NCBI GenBank assembly: GCA_002313895.1
Contig: DCAW01000068.1
Coordinates: 1,230 to 8,958 of the forward strand
DNA from: Dehalococcoidia bacterium UBA1123
GTDB taxonomy: Bacteria; Chloroflexota; Dehalococcoidia; Lucifugimonadales; UBA1123
DNA length: 7,729 nucleotides
Reading direction: 5' to 3'
Part shown: positions 1-6,542 of the stretch, one piece after another
Layout: each line of letters opens with the position of its first letter
Numbering within the stretch: position 1 is the stretch's first letter
Position numbers and translations under genes: made by a program
Notes under the pieces: model-generated
Databases searched by the model: none
Told to the model about the DNA's origin: nothing
Seen by the model: only the letters and a program-made list of their open reading frames with translations

Positions 1-138
1 GAGGTTGGACAGGCGTCTCTAAAGCGCTCTCGTCCGGAGTCAATGACGGGATACTATTGAATATCTCCTGACATGAATCGCCTGGGTCCGGTGGCAACTG
101 GCGAATTCGTTCAGGATTGAGTCCGAGGAGGAAGGGGA
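1..138. other. Leader region upstream of selenoprotein gene
   Basis: No complete gene is seen here. Two plus-strand frames are open from the window edge, one to a TGA at 58-60 and one to a TGA at 67-69. Either could be the last residues of an upstream gene, but neither is long enough to recognise. I see no convincing -35/-10 pair; TACTAT at 52-57 is a weak -10 candidate without a matching -35. The only strong signal is the ribosome binding site at the 3' end. Confidence 0.4.
126..131 (+). promoter_or_regulatory. Ribosome binding site AGGAGG of selenoprotein gene
   Basis: A full consensus AGGAGG lies 7 bases before the ATG at 139. It fixes the start of the GrdB-like protein and shows that the first, 157-codon part is truly translated. 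Confidence 0.85.
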
Positions 139-1368
139 ATGGTCCGACTGAGCCAGTTACCTGAAGCATCGCGAACGAGCCTGCTTAATCTCGAATGCCC
201 GGTGTTCGACGGGCGCCCCTGGGTTGAAGGTCCTTCGGTCGCGCAACGTCGAGTCGCCATCATATCGACCGCTGGCCTTCATCGACGCGGCGATCGGCTC
301 TTCAGCGTGGGGACGGGGAGCGTACCAGGCGAGTACCGAATCATCCCCAGGGATACAGACGCCAACGACCTTGTGATGAGCCACATATCGACCAACTATG
401 ACCGCAGCGGCTTTCAGAAGGACTGGAACGTCGTGTTTCCGCTGGATCGCCTGAACGAGCTGGCGCAACAAGGTGTCATCGGCAGCGTCGCAGATTTCCA
501 CTACTCATTCATGGGCGCCACCGATCCTCAGTTAATGGAGACCGCCGCTCGCAACCTCGCGAGCCTCCTCAGGGAAGACAACGTTACCGCTGCACTACTG
601 GTCCCGGTTTGACCGGCCTGCACGCGCGCCGTTGGCGGGCTTGCACACTACATTGAAGAAGAGGGCGTTCCCACGACGCAGATCAGCCTCATCCGCGAGC
701 ACACCGAGAAGATCAAGCCACCGCGGGCGCTCTGGGTGCCCTTCGAGCTCGGGCGTCCCCTTGGAGTCCCGAATGACGCCGCTTTCCAAAACCGGGTGAT
801 CACAGCGGCACTGGACCTCTTCGAGGCTCCAAGCGGGCCGAGGCTCATAGACCATACGGAAGACGCGCCTCCCGTGGAAGGGCCAGCGGCCCTCGTCTGT
901 CCGGTAAGTTTCTCCCAACCTGTCTCTGACGAGTCCAACGTGGCGCAACTGTCGGCAAAATTCAAGGAAGAAATTGCACTGATGCGGCCCTGGTACGATC
1001 GGTCCACGGAAGAGCGCAAGCGGACCACCGTTGGCGTGAGTGGTATGGAACCCGAAGCCATCGGCTCTTTCGTCGTCCAGTTTCTAGACGACGACATTCC
1101 CTCAACTCAAGAAGATAATAACTTCGGAGCCCTGTTCAAGCTAGCTGTGGAGGACTTGAAAGCGTTTTATTATGAGTCAGCCACGGCTCGACCTGGGCAA
1201 ATGGACGCCGACAGCGAAACCCTTTCCCAGTGGTACTGGCGGGAAACCGTGGCTGGAAAGGTGCTGGTCGCAGTCCACAGAACTCACAGGGACAGCGAAG
1301 ACGAGACGCTCCGACGGGTAGTCAACCGCAATCTGGTCCCGAGGGCGCATGCTAGTCTCTTGTCTTAG
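139..1368 (+). CDS. GrdB-family reductase selenoprotein (in-frame UGA = Sec158)
   Basis: This is a 409-residue protein of the glycine/sarcosine/betaine reductase component B (GrdB)-like family, if UGA 610-612 is read as selenocysteine. Recognisable stretches on both sides of the UGA lie in one frame: AIISTAGLHRRGD (40-52), NVVFPLDRLNEL (97-108), IGSVADFHYSFMG (114-126), then LLVPV-U158-P-A-C161, then VPFELGRPLGVPND (200-213). The Sec sits in a U-x-x-C redox motif after a strand-like AALLVPV, as expected for a thiol/selenol active site. In this family the position is known as Sec or Cys. Residues about 265-409 form a further, mostly helical part (MRPWYDRS, SQWYWRET) that I cannot name. Classical clostridial GrdB carries its Sec much nearer the C-terminus, so this is a distant relative and the substrate is unknown. 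The ATG is set by AGGAGG. The gene stands alone, with no GrdA or other partner in the window. An ordinary nonsense mutation is possible but unlikely given its exact position. Confidence 0.88.
610..612 (+). other. In-frame UGA read as selenocysteine (Sec158)
   Basis: TGA interrupts an otherwise continuous conserved frame. The next residues are P-A-C, giving U-x-x-C, and the family-typical sequence GGLAHYIEEEGVPTTQISLI continues without a break. Normal annotation would end the gene here and either drop the second half or call a false separate gene near 736. Confidence 0.85.
619..645 (+). promoter_or_regulatory. Candidate bacterial SECIS hairpin
   Basis: The mRNA just after the UGA can fold into a GC-rich hairpin inside the coding sequence. 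The upper stem is CGCC (627-630) paired with GGCG (634-637) around a GUU loop. Below a G-G mismatch come G624-C640 and C625-G639. Below a C-U mismatch come UGCA (619-622) with UGCA (642-645). The loop begins with G, 18 nt after the UGA. A loop-initial G, an upper stem of at least 3 bp and a UGA-to-loop distance of about 16-37 nt are the known features of bacterial SECIS elements, which bind SelB. I folded this by eye without energies. Confidence 0.6.
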
Positions 1369-1441
1369 TGAGCCTGCCGACAAAGGGAATCCAGATTTGA
1401 AATACGGCTTGAGTCCTTCTCGAGTTTCTGATTCGACTTAG

Positions 1442-1464
1442 TGGCGACAACCAGAGTGTCACCA
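1442..1464 (+). terminator. Weak candidate terminator hairpin after selenoprotein gene
   Basis: TGG-C-GACA (1442-1449) can pair with TGTC-A-CCA (1457-1464), with one C-A mismatch and a 7-base loop, followed by CTGTTT. The U-run is poor, so intrinsic termination is only possible. A second small hairpin, GGCG (1485-1488) with CGCC (1496-1499), lies between the convergent gene ends and also lacks a U-run. The rest of the 157-bp spacer 1369-1525 shows nothing else. Confidence 0.22.
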
Positions 1465-1525
1465 GCTGTTTAACAACATCGTATGGCGGTTATATCGCCT
1501 GAATCATCTTGGACGATCCCGTGCG

Positions 1526-2512
1526 TTAGTTTGAGCGGGTCACAGCTTCGATCACGGCCTTGATGTACCCATAGGTGTATGCAAAACCCACCATCCTCGG
1601 ATTATCTCCGGCCATTTCCGGAACGTGGTCGGGCATCAGCATGTATGGGTAGCCGACTTCGTTGTAAACCTCGGCGGCTTTGAACATATCGACGTCGCCG
1701 TCGTCGATGAATGTTTCCACGAAGTCCAGGAATGTGCCCTGTATGTTGCGGAAATGGACATTGAATATCTTGTTCCGGCTGCCGAAGTACCGGATAACGT
1801 CGTAAATCTCCTCGCCGGGCTTTTCCAGCATCTCGGAGACGGTGCCTTGGCAGAAGTTCAAGCCATGATAGGGGCTGGTATGGAGGTCCATGAATTTTTT
1901 AAGGCCATCGACACTGCCAAGCACGCGGTCCACTCCGCGGAATCCGTCGGGGCGGGGCATGCCGGGATCGTGGGGATGGCAGGCCATGCGGATTTTGTTT
2001 TCGTCGGCCACGGGAACAACGCGCTGGATGAAGTAGTCTATCCGTTCCCACATCGTGTCAGCGTCCACTTCGCCGGCAATGGTCAGAGGCGAGTCTTGCA
2101 CAGCGGTGGCATAGTTGAAAGCGCGGCTGGACGCTCCACCTCTCCACGCCTGACGCTCGGTGCTGACTACGCCCAGCAACGTCATATTGTACTTGACGGC
2201 TGGGATTCCGGCCTCAGCGCAGGCCCGGATGATGTTGCACACGTCTTCGATCTCACGGTCTCTTTCAGGACTCTTGCCAAGCATAATGTTGGGGTTTTCA
2301 GCCTTGGAGATTTCGTGGGATGACAGAGGAAGCGGGATAACATCTACCGTGATTCCGAAAGACTCGATGTGTTCTCGGTATCTGGTGAGGTTCTCGGCGG
2401 TCCAGTTCTTCTGGGTTCCGGGAGGATATCCGCAGATGTGTTCAATGCCCAGTTGGGCGAACACTCTCAGGTCTTCATCGGATCGCGGGGAAAACTGTGT
2501 TCCGAGGTGCAT
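1526..2512 (-). CDS. UxuA-family mannonate dehydratase-like protein
   Basis: A 328-residue TIM-barrel enzyme of the mannonate dehydratase (UxuA) family, which removes water from D-mannonate to give 2-keto-3-deoxy-D-gluconate in hexuronate breakdown. The family motifs are clear: CHPHDPG (178-184), NFCQG (219-223), NVHFRN (251-256), GDVDM (272-276) and MPDH (293-296). The four metal ligands of the family are present as His179, Cys221, His253 and Asp295, with spacings close to those of known ManD enzymes, so it is probably catalytically competent. At 328 residues it is shorter than E. coli UxuA (about 394), so it may be a paralogue acting on a related acid sugar. The ATG is preceded by GGAG about 10 bases upstream, overlapping the end of the upstream broken gene, whose stop lies 4 bp away. 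It is the last gene of the minus-strand unit that starts with the enolase-superfamily gene. Confidence 0.85.
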   Translation of the reverse strand: MHLGTQFSPRSDEDLRVFAQLGIEHICGYPPGTQKNWTAENLTRYREHIESFGITVDVIPLPLSSHEISKAENPNIMLGKSPERDREIEDVCNIIRACAEAGIPAVKYNMTLLGVVSTERQAWRGGASSRAFNYATAVQDSPLTIAGEVDADTMWERIDYFIQRVVPVADENKIRMACHPHDPGMPRPDGFRGVDRVLGSVDGLKKFMDLHTSPYHGLNFCQGTVSEMLEKPGEEIYDVIRYFGSRNKIFNVHFRNIQGTFLDFVETFIDDGDVDMFKAAEVYNEVGYPYMLMPDHVPEMAGDNPRMVGFAYTYGYIKAVIEAVTRSN

Positions 2513-2516
2513 ATTA

Positions 2517-3231
2517 TTATTTCTCCGTTGTGATCGTCTGTTTCAATGATACGAGAACTTCGTAAGCAATCTGGCGAATACTCGGGGCGACAACGGAATT
2601 CTCTAACATCCGCTGAATTCCATCTGATTCCAATATCCATCCCATTGAGTTAAAACGTGAGAGGTTCGCGTATGGTTCGTCCAGTTTCGGGTCAAAATGT
2701 GTTCCTCCATCTTTGTTAGCATGTGCCAAAACAAGATCCCGACGCGAAAACATGCTGCCGTTGTTGTCTTTGATTACTGTTGCATCCCACCTTCGTTGAA
2801 TGAAACCCATACACCTTTGATGCCGGCCTGCGGCCCATTAACCTGAGCCACGTGACTAACTTTGACACCATCGTCTCCGGATGACAACGATTGATCATGG
2901 CTAGTTGAACTGAAAGGCGAAAACGTCAACGAGGTTATTTTCCCACTAGGGTTCTCGATTTTCATCAAAACGAGACCTTGATGTGGAGCCAAATTATTCG
3001 TTATCAGAGGAGGTGACGCATCCAGCACACGTAACAAATTTTTGACATTGAGTAATAATAGTAGAGATTTCGATTTTTTGTGTCATGTAACAACCCTCTA
3101 ATCGTAGTCGCGAGTCGTTTGGCCTCGCCCTCAAACCCCTTGTCATAGGCGTCACTTGACCTTTTCAGGAATTCGAGTTGGTCATGCAGATGATCTCGAA
3201 GCTCGACAACCGATTAGCGATATTTAGCCAT
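2517..3231 (-). pseudogene. Broken gene of an uncharacterised conserved family
   Basis: Three frames together give one protein of about 238 residues. It starts at ATG 3231-3229 behind GGAG, which overlaps the stop codon of the upstream gene. The sixth codon is TAA (3214-3216). The same frame then continues VVELRDHLHDQLEFLKRSS, then EAKRLATTIRGLLHDTK. At the A6 run 3074-3079 one base seems lost, and the next frame gives KNLLRVLDASPP through to GVWVSFNE. At about 2790-2792 another base is missing (GAA-GG-TGG-GAT, probably once GAA-TGG-TGG-GAT). The last frame gives WDATVIKDNNG, SRRDLVLAHANKDGGTH, DPKLDEPYANLSRFNSMGW and NSVVAPSIRQIAYEVL. I recognise these as motifs of a widespread uncharacterised protein family; its function is not known to me. 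One nonsense codon plus two single-base losses suggests a dead gene, although assembly errors could explain the indels. Confidence 0.75.
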
Positions 3232-3235
3232 AAGT

Positions 3236-4351
3236 TCACTCCAGCGTGGCAACTTTGTGGGAATTTATCCAATCCCAATCAAGCTTGTAGCCAATACCTG
3301 GCTCGGTGGGAGCCTCAATCACCTGCCGCTCGTTCAGCTTGATGTCCTCGACCAGGCCGAATTGGTGCGCCTCGACGGGCATCCAATACTCGTAGTACGC
3401 GCAGTTGCTGACCGAGAATATCACGTGCAGGTTTGCGGCGTTGAGCAGGGAGTTTCCGGCGGTGCCGATCTCGCAGTTCATGCCAAAACCCTCGACCATC
3501 GAGCATAGCTTCTTGAGTCCGGTGATGCCCAGTTTGGCAGCCGTTCCCCTGACCAATCTGGATGACTGGAGGCGAACGGCGCGGGCGGCCTCGTAGAACT
3601 GGAACTCAGGTTTGTCGCTCATGCAAAGGGGCGTCGATAGACGTTGAGTAAGCTGGGTTATTGCGTCAACATCTTGGTATGGCACCGGGTCCTCGAACCA
3701 GTAAAAACCCTGGTCGTCCAAGGCTCTGCCGATGCCGTAAGCCTTGCGGAAATTGTAGCCGTTGTTAGGGTCCAGCATCAGTTCCATTTCGTCCCCGACG
3801 GTTGCTCGCACCCGGCCCACCATGTCGATGACGTCTCGCGTGGACAAAACTCCGGGGTGTATTTTGTAGGCCCGGAAGCCTGCATCTCGGAACGTTTCGG
3901 CTTCTCGAACCCAGCCGTCGGGTGCCGTATGGCGCGGAGGGTAGGTGCCGTAGACTTCCGTCTCGTAGCGTTGGGTCCCTAGCAGTTTGTGGATAGGAAC
4001 GCCCGCGGATTTGCCTGCGATGTCCCATAGCGCCACATCCACAGGCGCCCAGGCAGTCATAGAAAGACCACGACGGCCGCTGAGAATCGGCAATCGACTC
4101 CACAGCCACTCTCGCTCTGCGGGGTCGCGGCCCATTAGTTCCGGTTTGAGGACGTTGAGAATGGAGCCAAATTGGCCGTGGCCTCCGCCTCTAAAAGCGC
4201 CGACGAAACAGTTGCCCTCGATACCCTCGTCGGTGAAAATTCTGAGCACGCCTTGTTCGACCTCGCCAGAGAACCGGCCTAGGTCCGAGTCTAGCCCTGT
4301 GTCGGGCAACGCTCGTCGGATAACTTCGATCTGAATATCGGTAATTTTCAA
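3236..4351 (-). CDS. Enolase-superfamily (mandelate racemase-like) protein
   Basis: A 371-residue enolase-superfamily protein with an N-terminal capping domain (about 1-125) and a C-terminal barrel. Such enzymes abstract a proton next to a carboxylate, commonly to dehydrate or epimerise sugar acids. Visible are YKIH (Lys163-x-His165) on barrel strand 2 and metal ligands Asp194 (LDPNNG), Glu220 (FEDP) and probably Asp246 (CMSDKPEF). In the many relatives I know, strand 6 reads like RGDxWLKGGIT and strand 7 like EIHHAGNS. Here they read RGTAAKLGIT (268-277) and EIGTAGNS (294-301), so the usual Asp/His dyad seems to be gone. It may have altered chemistry or be losing function. The start is TTG at 4351-4349, chosen because GGAGAG lies 8 bases upstream and the protein begins MKITDIQIEV, typical of the family. 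It is the first gene of the minus-strand unit; its stop overlaps the next ribosome binding site. Confidence 0.87.
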   Translation of the reverse strand: MKITDIQIEVIRRALPDTGLDSDLGRFSGEVEQGVLRIFTDEGIEGNCFVGAFRGGGHGQFGSILNVLKPELMGRDPAEREWLWSRLPILSGRRGLSMTAWAPVDVALWDIAGKSAGVPIHKLLGTQRYETEVYGTYPPRHTAPDGWVREAETFRDAGFRAYKIHPGVLSTRDVIDMVGRVRATVGDEMELMLDPNNGYNFRKAYGIGRALDDQGFYWFEDPVPYQDVDAITQLTQRLSTPLCMSDKPEFQFYEAARAVRLQSSRLVRGTAAKLGITGLKKLCSMVEGFGMNCEIGTAGNSLLNAANLHVIFSVSNCAYYEYWMPVEAHQFGLVEDIKLNERQVIEAPTEPGIGYKLDWDWINSHKVATLE

Positions 4352-4451
4352 CTTCGATTCTCTCCAGGAGGGGCATGCGTTTTGGCGGATTCAATTATAT
4401 ACTCTGAATGCGTCATATGCGTCCAGTTTCAGATTGCCAGGAGAGATCAAC
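4352..4451. promoter_or_regulatory. Divergent promoter region (enolase-like unit / M81 peptidase)
   Basis: This 100-bp AT-rich stretch separates two divergent start codons. On the minus strand a perfect -10 TATAAT lies at 4399-4394, about 43 bp before the TTG start. No good -35 is seen at the right distance, so it may depend on an activator. On the plus strand TATACT at 4398-4403 is a plausible -10 overlapping the other one, also without a clear -35. Ribosome binding sites close both ends: GGAGAG for the minus gene and AGGAG (4439-4443) for the plus gene. Confidence 0.45.
4375..4423 (+). repeat. ATGCGT direct repeats in the divergent promoter
   Basis: ATGCGT occurs at 4375-4380, and as ATGCGTC at 4408-4414 and 4417-4423. 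The last two copies form a 9-bp-period tandem just upstream of the minus-strand TATAAT, where an activator or repressor could bind. The first copy lies 33 bp away on the other side of that box. Operator function is inference; such short repeats could occur by chance. Confidence 0.35.
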
Positions 4452-5921
4452 ATGCGCCTAGCCTTACTAGGAATGACCCACGAGACCAACACTTTCTCTC
4501 GCGTGCCAGCTACTTATGATCGCTTTGATATATTTCGGGACGACGAGATCGTCAGCCAGTACGCTGAGTCGCAGTCCACGAACGCTGGGTTTCTGGAGGC
4601 TGCGAACCGGTTCGAGGTCGACGTCGTCCCTCTGACTTTCGCCAACACAGGCCCCATAGGGACGATAACCAAGGACGCTTTCGACCGGATTGTTCGCGAG
4701 TTGTTGGACCGGCTCAGAGACGATGGCCCCTGGGATGGGGTTTTGCTCTCGTTGCACGGCGCCGCCGTTTCGGAGGAATACCCGGATGCCGATGGTGAAA
4801 TAACGGCACGAGTTCGAGCGCTTGTTGGCCTGAACGTACCGGTCGGGATGACGCTGGACCTGCATGCGAATGTCACACAAAAAATGATCGAGAACACAAC
4901 TGTCGCGACATTCTATCGCTCCAATCCTCACCTGGACCCACGACCTCGGGCGCTAGAGTGCGCCGAATTGATTGTCCAAACCATCCGAGGCGAAATTCGG
5001 CCAGTTCAGGCGTTGGAGATGCCACCGGTGGTTATCAACATCGTAAAGCAGTTCACCGGCGAGGAGCCAATGGCCAGCGTCATCCGTGACTGCGAGGATG
5101 CAATTCAACGCCCCGAAATTTTGACCGCCAGTGTCGCCCAAGGTTACCCGTATTCTGATGTCGAAGAGATGGGCATGTCTTTCCTTGCGGTTTCCGATGG
5201 CGATGAACCCGCGGCTCGCGATGCCGCCCGGTGGATGGCCCAGCGAGCGTGGGAAATGCGAGAGCAGTTCGTCGTGGACACACCGTCGGCTGACGAAGCA
5301 TTACAGATGGCGGTTGCCGAGGAATACGGCCCCGTCGTGCTGATGGATGTCGGAGACAATATCGGAGGCGGAAGCTCTGCCGACTCTACGATAATTCTGG
5401 AGACAGCCAAGCGGCTCGGAGTGAAGAGCTATTTGCAATCTCTCTATGACCCGGAGGCTGTGGCGGTGTGTGTGGAATCGGGAATTGGTTCCCGTATCAC
5501 GTTAGCAGTAGGAGGAAAGACCGACGATATGCACGGTTCTCCTGTCGAGGTTAGCGGCACGGTGCGGGTCATTACCGACGGACTTTACGAAGACCCCACA
5601 CCGACGCACGGCGGGTTTCGGTACTTCGACGGAGGAACCTCGGTTGTGCTGGAGACGGAGGACGGCCACACGATTTTGCTGACCAGCAAGAGATCAATGA
5701 ACACAACCAGAGAGCAGATGTACTCGGCAGGCATCGTTCCGGAGCGTTACAAGGTCGTGGTGGCGAAGGGCGTTGTGTCGCCGAGGCCTGCCTATGAGCC
5801 CATCGCGTCCCGAATCATCCTGGTCAACACTCCGGGGGTGACAACGTCAGACCTTTCGTTCTTCGAGTATCACCGCCGTCGGACACCCCTGTACCCATTC
5901 GAGGAGGACGCGAGGTATTAG
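4452..5921 (+). CDS. M81 (MlrC/microcystinase C) family metallopeptidase
   Basis: A 489-residue protein of peptidase family M81, whose founder MlrC cleaves linearised microcystin; most homologues have unknown peptide or amide substrates. The N-terminal catalytic domain (about 1-290) shows HETNTFS (10-16), SLHGAAVSEEYPDADGE (100-116), TLDLHANV (134-141) and SNPHLDPRPRA (158-168). The zinc ligands of the family correspond to Asp136, His138 and His160; the 24-residue distance from the first to the last matches MlrC. His102 is the other conserved active-site histidine. The C-terminal MlrC domain (about 295-470) starts with MDVGDNIGGGSSADST (298-313) and contains THGGFRYFDGG (385-395). Length is normal and no lesion is seen. 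The ATG at 4452 is preferred because AGGAG lies 8 bases upstream; the TTG at 4434 would add residues upstream of this site. No signal peptide is seen, so it is probably cytoplasmic. It is transcribed away from the acid-sugar unit. Confidence 0.93.
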   Translation: MRLALLGMTHETNTFSRVPATYDRFDIFRDDEIVSQYAESQSTNAGFLEAANRFEVDVVPLTFANTGPIGTITKDAFDRIVRELLDRLRDDGPWDGVLLSLHGAAVSEEYPDADGEITARVRALVGLNVPVGMTLDLHANVTQKMIENTTVATFYRSNPHLDPRPRALECAELIVQTIRGEIRPVQALEMPPVVINIVKQFTGEEPMASVIRDCEDAIQRPEILTASVAQGYPYSDVEEMGMSFLAVSDGDEPAARDAARWMAQRAWEMREQFVVDTPSADEALQMAVAEEYGPVVLMDVGDNIGGGSSADSTIILETAKRLGVKSYLQSLYDPEAVAVCVESGIGSRITLAVGGKTDDMHGSPVEVSGTVRVITDGLYEDPTPTHGGFRYFDGGTSVVLETEDGHTILLTSKRSMNTTREQMYSAGIVPERYKVVVAKGVVSPRPAYEPIASRIILVNTPGVTTSDLSFFEYHRRRTPLYPFEEDARY

Positions 5922-6217
5922 GAATTCCAATTCCGAAATGCGGACTTGACCTCGATTTCAGGATCGACACGTTCGGCGAGACCGAATAACGCTTGTGTAA
6001 TGTTCTTGCTCGCGGTGGTTCTTACCAAACTGCGTTCGACGAGGTTTTTCAAAGTAATGCCGAGCTCGCTCTCCGACAATTTAACCGCGCCTCTTAAACA
6101 ATCTATTGAGCGCCACGGAAAATCTTTATGAGATACCGCGATGAGGACGCGAAGCTCATCTTCGTCGAATTCCTTGACGCGGGTGCGCCAATCAAGATTG
6201 TTGAGATAAGTTGTCAT
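5918..6217 (-). CDS. Small winged-helix protein
   Basis: A 99-residue protein with an N-terminal lead (LNNLDWRTRVKEFDEDE) and then a winged-helix pattern: helix 1 around 19-30 (DEDELRVLIAVS), helix 2 around 36-45, recognition-type helix 48-62 (LSESELGITLKNLVER), and a wing with beta strands, SLVRTTASKN and ALFGLAERV (63-84). This fold is common in DNA-binding regulators, but also in protein-protein modules; no ligand or effector domain is present. AGGAG lies 4 bases before the ATG and overlaps the stop of the preceding membrane-protein gene (7-bp gap), so the two are surely co-transcribed and probably translationally coupled. Its stop overlaps the stop of the peptidase gene by 4 bp on the opposite strand. 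I recognise no named family. Confidence 0.72.
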   Translation of the reverse strand: MTTYLNNLDWRTRVKEFDEDELRVLIAVSHKDFPWRSIDCLRGAVKLSESELGITLKNLVERSLVRTTASKNITQALFGLAERVDPEIEVKSAFRNWNS

Positions 6218-6224
6218 CGTTCTC

Positions 6225-6512
6225 CTAGTCAGATAGCTGCAATCGCAGAAGATCCGTCAATTCTGATTCGATAGCTTCCTGATCTTCTTCCACCTCGTCT
6301 CGCACTTCGTCGCTCACGAACTCCTGGCCCAGATGTGCGTATGTGGAAGCGCCTTCGCGCAAGAACGTCATCGCAATTTCAGGTGGTAGATTTCTGGACA
6401 ACGCTTCAAACTTTCTCAAATCTAGCGCTTGATTACCACTGACCGTCAGAAAAGCTGGGTCTCTCCAATAAATCGCCACCAACGCAGTAAGCACCATGCC
6501 CAGCGCAGCCAA
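6225..6512 (-). CDS. Small single-pass membrane protein with acidic tail
   Basis: About 95 residues as called from TTG 6512. The N-terminus is a membrane segment (MAALGMVLTALVAIYW). The same frame is open further upstream to the TGA at 6540-6542 and continues the hydrophobic stretch (LIAVFAL), so the called start cuts the helix. The rest is soluble: DLRKFEALSRNLPPEIAM, then a very acidic end (SDEVRDEVEEDQEAIESEL, 67-85), probably helical. The start is uncertain: TTG 6512 has no ribosome binding site and no start codon lies upstream in frame. An ATG at 6546-6544 sits one frame off and would fit if the C4 run at 6534-6537 were C3, giving MLTPTLIAVFALAALG. The gene may therefore be frameshifted, or the run miscalled. 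It precedes the winged-helix gene by 7 bp, and the two may act as a pair. Confidence 0.6.
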   Translation of the reverse strand: MAALGMVLTALVAIYWRDPAFLTVSGNQALDLRKFEALSRNLPPEIAMTFLREGASTYAHLGQEFVSDEVRDEVEEDQEAIESELTDLLRLQLSD

Positions 6513-6542
6513 CGCGAAAACGGCGATTAATGTGGGGAGTCA

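Noticed and set aside
139..612. Short 157-residue protein or nonsense-truncated pseudogene
   Set aside because: The only interruption is UGA at the family's redox position followed by P-A-C and a SECIS-like hairpin; conservation continues to 1368.
736..1368. Separate 210-residue gene starting at GTG 736
   Set aside because: It is the same frame as the upstream ORF, has no ribosome binding site, starts inside a conserved motif, and is explained by UGA read-through.
1369..1525. RNA gene or riboswitch in the convergent spacer
   Set aside because: Only weak short hairpins; no tRNA-like or known riboswitch pattern is seen, and no gene follows downstream on the plus strand.
1625..2323. Plus-strand open frame of 232 codons
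   Set aside because: It is antisense to the UxuA-family gene, has no ribosome binding site, and its composition mirrors the opposite strand.
3074..3079. Programmed frameshifting at the A6 run
   Set aside because: The same gene has an early stop and a second frame break, so simple decay or error explains it better.
4467..4931. Minus-strand open frame of 154 codons
   Set aside because: Shadow of the peptidase gene, which has strong motifs and a proper ribosome binding site.
5921..5934. GGAATT-CC-AATTCC as a terminator hairpin
   Set aside because: AT-rich stem with a loop too tight and no U-run; it also lies within the coding end of the winged-helix gene.
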